Assembly: GCA_001599715.1 (NCBI GenBank)
Contig: BCHU01000007.1
Location: 1,121,586-1,185,585, forward strand
From: Phaeotremella fagi
Lineage: Eukaryota > Basidiomycota > Tremellomycetes > Tremellales > Phaeotremellaceae
DNA length: 64,000 nt
Reading direction: 5' to 3'
How positions within the stretch are numbered: position 1 is the first letter of the stretch; every line of letters starts with the position of its first letter. The position numbers and the translations under genes were made by a program. This document shows, piece after piece, positions 32,104 to 45,815 of this stretch. The notes beneath the pieces are model-generated. The model made no database searches and was not told the DNA's origin. It worked only from the letters and a program-made list of their open reading frames with translations.

Positions 32104-35100
32104 CTACTCCCCCTTCTCCTCAACTTCAACCTCACCAACACCGCCAACACTCCTACAACGACATCCACAACCCGTCGGACAGACATTCCAACCTTTCAAC
32201 CCATGTCTCAACTCTTCGTTCCTGACTTCAACCTCCAAACTACTTCTTGATCGATCAACATACCCCGATGAACCCTGTGAAGAACCTTGGGTAGCTGGTG
32301 CTGGTGGTGGGAAAGACGGTGAGATTGGTCGAGGTGGGGTTTGGCATGGTGGAGCTGGAATTAGGTCTGCTTCAACTGTGTTTTGGAATGATTAGTCTTT
32401 GTCTTTTGTCATGGTTTCACTTCAAGCTGTACTTACGATAATATATCCGCATACATCGCTATGGGTTTCGTCAGTATAGGTTTTAGTCTTCAACAGAGAG
32501 AATAGCACCTACCTGATGGCCACCATGATGACATTTCCTACAACCCATATAAAGTCCTTTGACAGGAGAATGACTGCAGCGTATCACATCAACAAAAACC
32601 ATCGGAAATGAGAGAAAGAGGACGTACCAGATCGCACAATCTTTAGCAGCAAGTTTACAACGTTTACAGAACCAAAATTTGATACCTGATTGCGGTGTAT
32701 CGACGTCTTCCAACGATCCAGTTGATTTACCACATCGACCACAAGATAATGGATTGGTGATTCCCTCTCGCTGTAAGTTGATGAGATCAGCTAATTGTCT
32801 GCAGGAAGGGGTTGGCTTTACACTCACGCTAGCTAACGTTTCCAATGATGTTACCTTACTGTGTCGACGGATGTAGGCAGCTGGTAAGACTAATCTATGC
32901 CTTTCGAGTAAATCTGGAATGGAATTAGATCATCGCATACTCAGAATGAAGACCTACCGATGTAAGAATGAGCAATTCTTTCGCACTGTTTCATTGGAAA
33001 TTCAACCACACAAGACCCCACAACCGACAAAACAGTCGTAAGCTGCACATCCCCCTAACACAATCCATCAGTTCAATTCTGATCCAGTCCGCACTCCACT
33101 CACATCATCGACATAACCAGCCCACCAATCCAACAAAGCCTTACACCGCTTCATCCTATACTGTTCCAAAATCACCATTTCCTCTCTCCTGTCAGTAGTA
33201 GAAACTCTCCGTAAATTAGAATTCGACGAAGAATTCGTTCTATCCTTTTGACTCCCGGTCGTTTTAACCATCAAAGACCCGTTCGCAGGGTTGATCAAAA
33301 GTGGTGAACTTCTCCTTGATTTCTCGTCCTTACTGCTGTTGTTATGTGGTATAGGCGATGCACGACTGTTGATGACGGTTGTCGTTTTACTTGTGGATCC
33401 TGAGTTGACTTTACTTGATTCAGGTAGGATCCCGTACGGATCTGGATAATAATTATCGTCGTATTCTTGAATATGTGGTTGTCGATTCAATCGATTCTCC
33501 TCGTCAGATGAAGAACTTCGTTTCTTTTTGGAAAGCGACAGAATACTGTTGTTGGCAGTTATCGAACGACTCAATAAACCAGATCTAGACATTGATGCGG
33601 AAAGAGAAGACGATGTTGGATTAGCCGTTTCACTTCTGGTGATTGACACCGATAACTGTGGAGTTTCTGGTGGTAAGAAAGCTAAAAATCTAGTTTTCCC
33701 TGGCGTTTCGGATTTTGAGGAAGAAGAGATAGACCCTGTTTCTGACGACAAATCGTCCGATGAAGTTTGTTTAGGAGTCATGATGAGATGATGATCGATT
33801 CGTTCCAGTGGTATACCCGACGACCTCCTTCGTGTGGTTTCCATCCTTGGACTCAATGGGTCCAAATCATCAGACGAAAGATCAACCGCGTGATCGTTAT
33901 TAGGAGAGAAGAGAGTTTTGTTTTGTGTTTCAACTTTGGGTGTGTCGTTGTTATCGAATATATCTTCGTTGAACGCTTGATGACCTTCTGCTGAAGGTTC
34001 AAATTCTTCTATCAAAGATTCTAAAAGTGACCAAATTCTAGCATCGTCGTGTCGACCACATATCTCTGCAATCTACACATCAGTCGTATCCTAATAATGC
34101 GACATACCTCTCGATTCCAACGACAAAGGTTTTCAGGTGCGTCGCCTTCGATACGATAATGTTGAGCCATATATGCGAATTCTAGATCGTCAGTATCTGG
34201 TAAAGGAAGGAATCCAACTGCTTGAACAGGTTCGAAAGCAGGGTCGGAAACGGATTTAGGCTTTTGACCAGTTTTATCCCAATGGCCGATATATTCTGGT
34301 TTCCTGTCAAGTTTCAGTTACAGTTGACTACTACCACTCACAAATCGTCAAAAGGAATTTCTCCTTGTTGAAATCTATCCATCGCATACGCCATCTCACC
34401 CTTGGCACTCCAAGCCATCACCTGTCTTGAGATAGTGTCAAGTGGTATGGATTTGTTTCTAAGATCGATCTGTGCGAAATTCCCATTTTGATAACAAGCT
34501 ATCAGGGTTTGATCCTTGTCATCACCAGTATTAGACCAAACGACATCAACGGCTGAACTATCTTGATTACTCAAAGCATATTTGGCTATATAATGTCGTC
34601 TGACATCCCATATTTCCAAATGAGCGTCGGATTCTTCCATTGCTCCGTTGGAGGTGATTGGTGTTTGTGGACGTGGTGGATGAATGTCATTGACCGCCTC
34701 CGTTGAAGATGTTGAGGAGGACGATGATGATGAAGTGAGACTGGTCGAAAGGGAGAGTGGGATTGGGGCGATGACTAGTTCTGTAGGATGATTGGGTCTC
34801 CAAGCGATCTTTCGGACCGCATGGGCAGTATGTAAAGTATGAATTGGTGAACAAGCTGCTGTCCAACTTTGTGACATGTCCCAAATCTAAATTTGATCAA
34901 AATCGATCGACAGCCAAACACCTACCTGAACAGTACGATCTGCACCAGCACTCGCCAACCAACCATTCCCTTCTTCATCAATCTCGTCAGAACGTAGAAC
35001 CCATTTAAGATCCATTACAGCTTTGTTACCATGTGCACCCCACCTCGTTCCCATTGGCTTTGAAGGATTTCGATAATCGTATTTGGAGATTGCGCCGTTT

Positions 35101-36421
35101 TCTAGTCCAACAAGGAATTGTCGGTGATCGTCAGGGGACCAACATAAAGAAGTGACTGATGCGTTATGTTTGTATTGTTGTTTCTGTTTTTGAACGTTTT
35201 CTCTCAGATCCTGTGACAAGATTAGATCATTCAGGCTAGCAGTAAGTGATGACTAACCCATAGCCTCGCTTGTCCTTCGACACCTCCCGTTATCAACAGA
35301 TGTCCGAAGGAAGGGATGGGACAGAATTTCAGTCTATTCATTGGTCGCGTATGTCCACCAGCGAGTTCATTCTCTGAAGAGATCGATGTCAGCTCAATTG
35401 TCTACTAAACCCACCTAATTTCCCTTTTACAACATCAAAGATCATAAAATTCCCATTAGGAGTTGCAGTCACGATCTTGTTTTCCGTTACTGGTCTAATT
35501 AGTGGTACTCAAATGAATGGGATGAAAGCACTTACCACCCAGGCCCCAATCGACATCATTAACGGATTTGCTACTTGACCAAGACCCCTTCCACAGATTC
35601 ACAACTTCTGACACTGTAGATCCTCCAGGTCCCCTCCCAAGAATTTGACCAGCCCTTGGAGGTGTACCTATTCGATTGCTACCACGGGAATCTGGAGTCG
35701 GTGATCTAGATCCAGAACCGTCATTGCCTTGAGTAAGTCGAAGTATCCTAAGATCTGGAATATATGAGATCTTCTGGGTGTGATAACATTAAGAAGAAAG
35801 GTTATCACTCACATTGTCCACCTCCAACGACGTATCTTCCATCTGACCCTGTCGCCATTGAATTAAGTCTTCCAGTTGTATTACCACCCTTCCCACGTTT
35901 ACCACTACCAGGAATCAAAAGATTTACTCTGACACCTTTATCGACCGTTCCAATACGTCCAGGCATAGGTGTAGTGTTGGTACTAACCTTGGATAGATTG
36001 TTCGTACCATCATCAGTCACATGTCTCAATAAGGTTGGTCTCGAATATCCAGCAGATCGATTGATATTCCTATCCCATTTAGATGGTAGCAAAGAAGACC
36101 CGGAGGTTGAAGTCATCATGACACTACTTTGTGGATCACGAGATGGGATAGTTGAATGTGAATAGATACTCCTTGGATCATCATAAATCAAACTTTGGAC
36201 TAATGATCTGGTAGTGATCGATTCTCCATGATTTATTGGGGTAGAAGTTAACGGTGGGAAAGTCGAATCGACAGGACTTGATATTTTAGGTGAATCTCTT
36301 GATAAATGGGTAGAACCTCCATCACTATTCGAACTTGGTAGTGCGCTAATTGTGTCAGTTTGTGTGTAACAATCAATCGGTATAGAGCTCACGCGGAAAA
36401 GGCGTTGGTAAGTCGATTCAT
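32104..36421 (-). CDS. RTC1: SEACAT/GATOR2 subunit Rtc1 (WDR24): WD40 propeller and zinc RING
   Basis: Large multi-exon gene. The start is the ATG at 36421 (MNRLTNAFS, then an intron with donor GTGAGC). Rtc1/WDR24 belongs to the SEA/GATOR2 complex on the vacuole, which signals amino-acid supply to TORC1. WD40 repeats seen: LLITGGVEGQARLWDL, VTSLCWSPDDHRQFLVGLE, WLASAGADRTVQIWDM, VRKIAWRPNHPTELVIAP and AHLEIWDVRRHY. A disordered, Ser-rich middle follows. At the C-terminus is the zinc module: CGRCGKS, FCKRCKLAAKDCAICHSP, CRKCHHGGHQRC and finally CPTGCGCRC. The last exon (to 32104) carries the final zinc ligands after a Pro-rich insert not expected in the human protein. The zinc end and the propeller together identify the family well. 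Confidence 0.92.
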
Positions 36422-36781
36422 GTTTTCTTTGAATTCGACTGTCTTTCTTCAAGTCTTATCTGTGTAGCATTGTGAGCTGTCGACCTGTCAACCTTGTTGT
36501 GCTTTGAAGTCGATTGTATAGATATTTATATGGATTTGAATGAGTTCGTTACCACTGTTTGAAGTGTCAACATTGGTTGGTCAAATAGCTTCCGCCACAA
36601 ATCAACCAATGAAAATCCGAATACTCCTTATTCCTCTTTCTCATTTTAATCTATTCCATCCATTTGAAAGTCAACAAAAGTTGGGTTTACGATCATAGAA
36701 CGATCAGTATCATCCCAGTACGCAACACAGGCAATTCTACAATCATATTGATACCAACAAAAAACCAACTCACTCCACAAG
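36422..36781. other. Divergent promoter region
   Basis: About 360 bp between RTC1 and NDUFA13. Nothing specific is recognised. Confidence 0.4.
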
Positions 36782-37500
36782 ATGTCACACGGTTTCAAAC
36801 AGTAAGTTCTTAGTTCTTTTTCCCCCTTCCAATCATTCAAATCCTTTATCCATTTTGGAATCGTCAACTAACGCATTGTGAACAGAGATATGCCTCCAAG
36901 AGGTGGATACGAATCTATCAAGTATAAGAGAAATCTACCAATTCGTGGACCAGGAGGTCTGGTAGTTTTCGGAACTATGACTGCTATCTGTGCATTTGGA
37001 TTTTGGAGGATAGGAGCAGGTAATCTTGAGAAAAGGTGAGTTCCTCCAAAGCTCATCCGGCCGTGGACCGTGATCTTCGTTGAATGGGATGGAGGACTGA
37101 CCAATGTCAACAGAGAACTACAACGTGAACACGCTTGGTCTAGAATTCATCTCGTTCCCTTAATTCTCGCTGAACAAGATAGAGATGCTTATCGTCGTCA
37201 ACATGCTGCTTTGGCAAGGGAGAAGGAAATCATGAAGGACGTTCCAGGCTGGGAGGTGAGTTGTGGTCGCGGTTCCCTGGATTGCTTTCTGTCATTTCAG
37301 TCTGGGCTATCTTAATTCTACTTCACTTCTGTGGATCCAAGCGATGTTAAGCTGGAAAACGAACTTCATTCTATCCCCTTTTCACTTTCACGAACATATA
37401 GATAGGGTTAGATTCATAGCTGACAATTCTCTCGCTACAGGTCGGTAAAAGCGCTTACAACACCGCTCGATACACACCAAACACTATTGTTGTTCTATAG
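36782..37500 (+). CDS. NDUFA13: Complex I subunit NDUFA13 / GRIM-19 (B16.6)
   Basis: Four exons encode about 120 aa. The ATG at 36782 starts MSHGFKQDMPPRGGYESIKY, a family-typical start with the conserved Pro-Pro-x-Gly-Gly-Tyr. One membrane span (LVVFGTMTAICAFGFWRIG) is followed by the conserved REHAWSRIHLVPLILAEQD and DRDAYRRQHAALAREKEIM. The C-terminus ends RYTPNTIVVL. The protein is an accessory subunit of mitochondrial NADH dehydrogenase, placed in the inner membrane. Introns 1 and 2 are short, but intron 3 (37256-37440, 185 nt) is about three to four times the local norm. Length matches the family. Confidence 0.94.
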
Positions 37501-37695
37501 ATTGCTGGACATGGGGTGAAAACTATGGTACCGGATAATACGAATGAATGTATAGCATTGCAGGGAACCGATTCGCAATTCGTTGCTCCAAATCAGCATC
37601 AGTTGTGTAGATGTGCTAGCCTAAGGAATGTTCCTACTGCAGGAGTGAAACGTAAAGACCAAAAGATTCATAGAAAAGCAAATCTGTCCACCACA

Positions 37696-38273
37696 TCATC
37701 GATCTTTCTTCGGTTCCACCACATCCTCTGCAAGTTTGACTGCATCTTCATCCTCTGTTGTACCCGTATCAATATCCAGAGGTATATTGTCACTTCTTGT
37801 TTGTACTCGAGTGATTTCCATGACGAACCTAAATATCTGTATCAGTGTTTTGATCTAATTTCAAACATCGATATTGAGGTAGCGGCTAAGATGTACTCAC
37901 CATATCATTGCACCCCATAGCAGCGTACTGGCAACGATCATTATTATAACATGATAATTCCATCGTGTCAGATAAGCAAGGGCGAAAAGTGTCAAAATGA
38001 GTAGGAAAAATGATACATTCATCGCTAGTTCGATGTCAGTTGGTGTTCATAATTGATCCAAAAGTTCAACTGACCCATTACAACGGCAGGATTTACCCCA
38101 GGCTATGATATTATCAACCATGGAATTCATTGAAACGAGCGAACTGATCGTCGACTTACCTCAAAAACAGATTTTATTAATAGATTTACAAAGCCAGGAG
38201 ATTCTGTTTCCTGCTGCAGTTCTACATTACTATCCACATCTGGTGAAGGTGAGGGTGAATTCGTAGTAACCAT
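37696..38273 (-). CDS. PKR1: V-ATPase assembly factor Pkr1
   Basis: Four exons encode about 120 aa; the frame is only continuous after splicing. The start at 38273 gives a Ser/Pro-rich acidic N-terminus, then LLIKSVFEPGVNPAVV, where SVFEPG is the Pkr1 signature. Two membrane spans follow (MNVSFFLLILTLFALAYL and VIIMIVASTLLWGAMIWFV), then MEITRVQ and an acidic tail. Pkr1 is a small ER membrane protein needed for assembly of the V0 sector of the vacuolar proton pump. Introns: about 38151-38104 after FE, one after VVM, and one in the MIWF codon. The stop lies about 195 bp from that of convergent NDUFA13. It shares a divergent promoter with UTP10. Confidence 0.88.
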
Positions 38274-38528
38274 TGTTATTGTACCTCGTTGATGCTTATG
38301 TTATTATATTGGTCGTTTTGGTTATCGTTCGAGCGTTCGTCACCATCACATCGCATCGTCACCACTGGAAAAACAACCAGGAACGGAGTTCATTGGAAGT
38401 CCGCTTAAATGTTGAATTTTCAAAAACTTCCTCTCAAAAAAGGTGTAAATTTCTTCAGTTTATTCTTCAAACACATAATATACCCAAAACATTATCATTG
38501 TATCGACATCAACAACAGAATAGATACA

Positions 38529-41500
38529 ATGACATCTCTAGCAAATCAACTTCAAAACATAGCGTCCCTGGACGCTTCACGACTAACATCAAAGTTCGGT
38601 ATCCCCTCTTCAAAATCATACCTCTTCCCACCAAAAGTAGCAGCCTCACACGATTTAGATGCAATCTTCTCGTTAGCTCAATCAGGCTACGATGAACTTT
38701 TGGAACTTGATCCTGGAATGGAGGAATTTGAAGATGATCTCTTCAGTGAGAACGCTAGAAGGAACGATAGGATGTTGTTGAACAAGGAGGAGAACGAGGC
38801 TTTGGATAGAGTTTTGGAGAGATGTTTGAGAAGGTTAGGACGGTGGATTGGGATTATGGCTGGTGGAAAATGTATTGAATGGCTAGTGAGACGGTTCAGG
38901 TGAGTTGATAGTCTAACGTTCTGTCGTTGGGTTGCAACTGACTTGAATACCAGGGTTCACGAGCTGAACGCCGATACTGTACTCCAAGTTTTCCTACCAT
39001 ATCATGAATCACCAAATTTCGCTAGAATGATTGCCATCCTCACATTCTCACCGACCTCACCCTACAACACACCCTTTTCACCTTTAGTGAAGAATGCTCA
39101 ACCTCTTCCCAGATCTTACATCACCACTGTGATCTCACCGGCAAAGGATTCATCTTTACATCTACTCAATGATGTCGCTGGAATGGTTTCTGAAGCTATA
39201 GAGGAGAACGTCGTTCATAGAGCATTGCTAACTTTCTGGACTTCAGTTATGGTTGACCTTTTGGAGAAAAGTCGTAATGGTCAATCAGTTTCCGAAGGCT
39301 TGGTCAAAGTTCTCGTCGAGGCATTTGTCGTGCTTCTCTCGACTCCCAATACCGGTCGAGATGTTAACGTAAGTAACGAAGTTTCAAGCTTAGAATGTCA
39401 TACTAACACCGTCATCAGGCTGCCGTGTATCCACCACTTGTTCTGCTCACACGCACCACTACTCTGGCCAATGAACCATTCCTTGCTATGCTATCAGCCT
39501 TGTTGACTCCCAAAACAGGTGCTGATCCATCCCAACGGATCCTTACAACGCTGGTATTACTCAATGACAGACCATCGTGGAAAGGCGGTCTAGGAGAAGG
39601 ATCTGCTGATAATCTCGGACAGATCAAAGATCTCGGTCAACTTTTGATTGCAGCATCTGAGAAATACGGATTCGAGTCTGCGATCAAAGTGATTGTTTCT
39701 ACATTGGTTGAAAGGTATATCTCAGCTCTCGTTCATGACACTTGACTAACTTTGATCTTGCAGACCGGAAGTAAACAGTCAATCATTAACCACGATTTGT
39801 GATTATCCAGGTCTTCCTCAATCGTCAGTTGATGCTATCGCATCTCAACTGTTGAGTACAGGCTCAAATACCTCGACCTCATCGTCCACTCGAAACCTTT
39901 GCAAAACCCTTCTCAACACACTCCGAGAACGACACCCCAACACCGTCGATGAAGCTTTCCAAACCCTCTCAGCCAGTCTTCCAGAATCTCAAATTCTGAA
40001 CATCGCCCCGAAATCCAACATTCAAACAGCATTCGTAAATGCTTACTCCGCGGATGTCAGTAGTCGAATCCAAGGTGTGAAGGAGATTTACAAATTACTT
40101 GAACAACCTGTCGAATCAATCGAAAGAGTCAACAACATCGAATCTGCCAAGACTGCTTTACGTACACTCCTCACCGACACCGACTCAACAGTCTTGGAAG
40201 CGGTTTACGAGCATGAACGTCAACTAGTCAAGATCTTTAGCTTCAAGGAACTCATCGAAACAATATCGACCGCTTTCCATCCCGGATCAAAAAGCTCGAT
40301 CCTTCTTCAACATCTGGCATTCATTAGAACTATATTGTTGACCAGTGGCGCCGACCCCAAATTGATATTCATAGAAATCTTATTCCCAAGTCTGCTTGCG
40401 TCCTCCGCTGAAAAGGTTTTCGGTAGAGGCGAGTGGAATTTACTTTACGGCGGCACGATGTATGATATGGAGATCTTTGGTTCGTTGGTTTTGGAAATTC
40501 CTAAAATCTGGGATCTGGAGCATGAACCTAGTGAAGCACAGCTTATGGAATGGAATGCCCTCTTGGGTCGTTTACTTGCTGGTATGTCATTTCTTATCTC
40601 TCAAAGCATCAGTCACTGACGATATTCCAGCTGCAATCGAGGAATCATCCGAGAAACCTTTCTATATCAACTATCTGCTGGATCAACTCGAATCATCATC
40701 GCCTAGATCCCGTTTATTGGCACACCTAGTATTAGCGAACTACTTGACCATCTCGCATTCAGATGAAACGGTATCCGTTGCCAGCAGAATTTTATCGATT
40801 CTAGAGAAAACCACTCGAGGTATCAATATGAGCGATGTTGTCGATGTTGATGTCTTCGCTCCATCTTATCTCAAAGCTATCGTCAAGAAAACAACTGAGG
40901 TTAGAACAAGTCAAAGAGCCAGTCTAAGTTTGCTTGGGTCGATGTGTAAAATCGTTCGCTCAACCAATGAGGAAGTCACTTGGTTAGCAGAGGATGGAGA
41001 GGTCAGTCTGAGAATCTACCAATCCATTTATTTACTAATAGTCGAAAACAGGTTTTTGCCCCATTCAAAACATTCTCCAACCAGATTTACAAATTCTCCA
41101 ACACCTCCAAGATCCCATCATCGCTATCTAAACAACTACTCCAATCGCTTCTAATTCAATTAGGCGAAGACACTTTGATCTTCCTAACATCAGTATGGAC
41201 CTCATCATTAGTATCAACCAATCTCCGCATTAGTTCTCTCAAACATGCCAAAGCATTCATCTCAGCCTATATCTCAACCAAACCTACGGATTTCCAAATG
41301 ATCATCCCATCTTTATTGATCGCTTGTCAAAGTACCGAAAAAGCTGTTAGACAGGCTGCTGTTGATGTTCTGAAGGTTGTCAAGGAAGCTAGTGCCAAGG
41401 TCTCAGGAAATATTTATGCTCTGGATAATTTCTACGGGTCAAGATCTGGTTCGTAGGATCTTTCGTTTGTTAATTCATGAGTACTGATTCTTGTATAGAT

Positions 41501-44500
41501 CTTGTTCAGTTACTCAAACAATCCGATCTTCACAGTTATCTCGAGACTCTGGTTGCTGCATCTGACGATTTGGTCATTGATGCTGGCCGATTGAAGGTTT
41601 TGCATGCAACCATTTTGGGTGTTAGTAAGCACGACAAAGCGAAGAAAGATATGAGGTAAGTTACTGAGTATCACGTTAGTGTTGATCACACTGATGTTTT
41701 ACTAGTCACCGACGAGCTATCATTGGCAGTCTGATGTCGCATGTTCAAGCATTCAGATCATATCATCAACGCATCGTCTTGTTGGAGACGTTAAACGGTG
41801 TCCAACCGTCCGCACAATTACAGGGTATCTTACCCTTCCTTCTTCCTCTCTCCGACATCTCATCGGAAGAGACAGTCTGGTTATCAAGTAAGAACGAGGA
41901 GGAACAGAAGAGATACATTGGATTGTTACTTTCGTCACTCAAAAGTCAGAGTGTTAAAGTTATCGAACCTGAGAGTGAAGCTTGGAAATTCGTTCTCAGT
42001 TTGATCAAAAACTCTTTATCTTCTTGTAAGTTCAAGATGCGATATAAATGAGATTTGGACTGATTTCATTAGATGTTATCACTCAATTACGTTCTCTATC
42101 TTTGAAGCAGATGACCGATGGTGTATTCAGTCATCTTGAATCGACTCAACAAATTTCTTATCTTTCGGCAATTATATCTTCTTTGAAGAACCTTTCAACA
42201 GTATGTATCTCAGCTTACTCTTTCCGAGTCTAACTGAACCATCTTTAGGATGATGTCTTTGCGTCTCGTCAAGCAATCAGTAAACTAGCAATCCCGTCTA
42301 CGTCTTTGATCGAAGTCATTCATACGTTATTGTCTCCACTCGAATCTGCTACCCACAAGAAACGCCAAAAACATGATGAAACGTATGTCCGATCTCACCC
42401 ATTTTGAAACTTCCAACTAATCCAAATGCTGTAGTGAGGAAGCTGATAAGCTCGACCAAATCGTTGCTGATCTCACCGTTCTCATCGATTCGAGAGACTG
42501 GAAGAGCCTCGTAGCAAATAAAGATGCCGTTTTGGTCGCAGCTCTCATGTCTATACTTTCGGGGTTGTTGTCAAAACGACAAGTCATTCGTGAAGGTATC
42601 GATTACTTGGAACAAGAAGTTTTGGGCGCTATTTTAGTTTTGGTAGAGCAAATCGACGTGAGTCTTCCCATTGTGTCGACGAGATCGGAATTTAACGTAC
42701 GATACAGGAATCGAACGATATCACAAAAGCTCATGTTGGTATTGAGGTTATCATCAAGGTTATCAGGGGTGAGTGGCAGTATTCAGTAGACGAATTGACA
42801 CTGATCGATCAGCCTCAACAAACCCACGAACTTCACAACGAGCTTTACTTGTAGCTTCAGAATTGGCTAGATTGATACCCGACGCTGTATTGCATAACAT
42901 CATGCCAATATTCACGTTCATGGGTGCGAGCGATTTCCAAAGGGATGATGCGTACAGTTTCGGTGTTGTCGAGAAGGTGAGCTTGATCATCTAATGGGGT
43001 TTTGGGTTATGCTGATCGATACTTTCAGACCGTTTCCCGTATTGTCCCTGTTATGACTAGGTCATTGAAAGATAAGGCTACTTCCAAACTTGAACTTTAC
43101 AAGGGTAAGTGTTATGAAGTAGGTGCTGGGATTATATTGACGTGTTACCCTAGAATCTCTCACTTTCATCAGTATCTTCACCGACATGGTCGGTAGATTA
43201 CCCAAACATCGTACTCTACCGTATGTCCACCGTCTATTGTTGAGGAAAACAAAGCTAAACGATTATTAGATTCTTTGTCCATCTGGTCAAATCACTCGGT
43301 GCTACCGATTTCTTAGCTCCTATATCGATGTTACTCGTCGATCGAACTTATACCAAAGCTGGGCGATTAAGTTCAACTTCGCCTTTGGATCTGGCGTTGA
43401 GTTTATGTGCAACCTTTGAACTTACCGCCAAGGAAGGTGTTTTATCGGAGACTGTCCAAGAGGTTGGTAGATTGATCGATGATTTAGCTTCAGAAGAGAA
43501 AGAAGCTTTCCTTAATCACACGTATGTTTCAATGTCACCATGAAACGAAGATACGACGACTAACAACTTAAACAGAGGGAAAGAAATAGATCGTCTTGAT
43601 ATATCGTTAAAGAGGATAGTATCCCTACTGCAATTCTTCAATGGGGTCGCTAAACAAATTATCGGGAAACCGACTAATCAAACTGTCATCGAGAGTGTTG
43701 TTAAAGATATTATCAAATTGTCGGCTCAGACTTCTTCTCATAACATGGTGGGAAATGAGGTTAAAACGGGTTTGGAAACTGCTTTATCAACTTCTATGCA
43801 GTTGTTGTCTGTTGAAGGGTTCTTGAGTGTTACATTGGAGATCTTGAAGAATGGTTCGGAGCAGGTAGGTCGATGTCTAATACCAAGTATCCATAAGCTG
43901 ACTGGTATGAATCAGGATATCAACATGTCATTGAACGTCTTGATCGCCAGACTTCCTCTGATAAAACCAGATTTACGTACCAAATATTCAACGAAGTTCA
44001 ACGAAATCATCTCGAGCATTTCCACGCTCTTATCACCGTCTTCAAAAAATGTCACAACAGCTTTATCAGCTTTACAAGCTCTTACTTCCTCAGCGATCTC
44101 TTCTGAAGATTCGGCGTTATCTGCGAATGTCCCCAAGATCGTTGACCTTTCAGGTAAACTTTCAGAGTCTTCTGACACTGTGTTATGTCTTTCTTTGGTT
44201 GAATTGACCATGTAAGTTTGATTTCGTCTGTTATGTATATGGGTCCTGACGATATTCTTCTAGTCGTCATCTCAACTCACGGGTTATTCCATACGTTCAA
44301 TCAATTTTGGAAACCACAATTTCAATAATCAAATCCCAAACGTCATCAACGGTTGTGAAGCAATCTTTCAAGACTATCTCAAGTGTTGTGGAAAGTGTAC
44401 CATTGTTCATCAGTGGGAAACAACTCTCAGCGATTCTGAACAGTTCGATCGAATATCGCTCAAAAGATGAATTGGTTTCTAACAGTTTGATAACCGTTGT

Positions 44501-45675
44501 CGCTAAGAAGATTACTACCAAAACTTTGTTCCCTGTTGTAATGGATTTATGGAAAACTGTACAAAAAGAAGATGCGATGGTAAGTTAAGAATACCAATGT
44601 GATATCAAGACTGACACTCTTTCAGTCGATGAAAGCGTTCTTCAATCTTCTCAGAATAACACTTAAAAACGCCGATCGAAAATCGTTACCCTCACTCATC
44701 AAACCAATCTTTGCATTCTTCCTCGACGTCTTCGATTTACGACATCGATTAAAAGCTCAAAACGATTTCAACGAAGAAAACATCGATTTGATCGAGGAAT
44801 CTGCTATTGGATCGTTCCTTGAATTGGTCGTAAGAATGAACGAAGCTACTTTCAAACCGCTATTCGTTAGACTTTACGATTGGGCGGTTATAGATCTAGC
44901 TGATGGAAAATGTAAGTTGACATCCCTATGAATAAACTAATTTAGCTGACGTTTATCTAGCTATCAACGACGAACGTTTGGTTGAAAGGAAAACTGTTCT
45001 GTTGCATGTCATGATGGGTTTACTAGAGAAATTCAAGGTGAGTTTGAGGTATAAATACCAGGCGAAGGACAATAGCTCAATGGACTTAGCATCTACTCTC
45101 ACCATACATCGGAATCTTGCTTCCTCATATCGAAGAACTTCTCGACGCCTTTGCAGATGGTGAAATCGATGACGTGCCGTTATGGACGTTACTTCTTGAA
45201 GTTCTAGGGAAATCATTCGAAGTAGATGACGGAGGTGAGTATAATTCTCAACACGGAAGAAACTCAATTGACATAAAAAACTCTTAAAGCCTACTGGACC
45301 GAAACCCTCCACCAAAAGATTCTTTCCCACCTAACCTCCCAGATCCCTCTCTCGCCCATCGACACCCTCTCAGAAACCCTGAAAAACCTCGCTCAAACAT
45401 CGTCCGAAACGACACTCAAGAAACTCAACAATGCAATCCTCTTGGCTACACGAGACGACGACCCCCAAATCCGAATCAAGAGTCTAAACATCCTGCTGAA
45501 ACTTTGGTCAGACGGTTCGATAGCTGATGGATTACTCGAACATGTTCCAGAGACTGTTTCGGAATTTTTGGCGGAATTGATCGAAGATGAGAATTCTGAT
45601 GTTGAGGTTTTGGCACGTAAGGTTTTAGCAAGGATTGAAGGGTTAACGGGGAGTTTGAAAGAGTATTTGGAGTAG
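38529..45675 (+). CDS. UTP10: U3 snoRNP component Utp10 (HEATR1/BAP28)
   Basis: The largest gene in the window, with close to twenty short introns and roughly 2,000 aa. Utp10 is a HEAT-repeat scaffold of the t-UTP/UTP-A complex, which starts 18S rRNA processing and helps rDNA transcription. The N-terminus is diagnostic: [19 protein letters not shown], then [28 protein letters not shown]. Helical repeat segments continue through the gene, and the C-terminal domain includes [20 protein letters not shown] (as in the BP28CT region), [14 protein letters not shown] and [16 protein letters not shown]. It ends [10 protein letters not shown]. The start at 38529 is the first ATG in the correct frame after an AT-rich leader. 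Many junctions were checked by eye only, so exact exon edges in the middle are approximate. Confidence 0.93.
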
Positions 45676-45815
45676 TGATGGGTTTTGTTTGGTCTTGAAA
45701 GAAATGCATTTATTTTTACAACAACATAAAAGTTTGATGAATTCAATGGATGTTCTACAAGATAATCTATCTCTCATTAGATTCGTTAACGCACAAAGTC
45801 TACTCGTACAACTCT

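Noticed and set aside
33528..33994. Two plus-strand frames within RTC1
   Set aside because: They are antisense shadows of the Ser-rich middle of RTC1.
37516..37920. Plus-strand frame of 134 codons downstream of NDUFA13
   Set aside because: It lies mostly antisense to the PKR1 exons, which have clear family matches.
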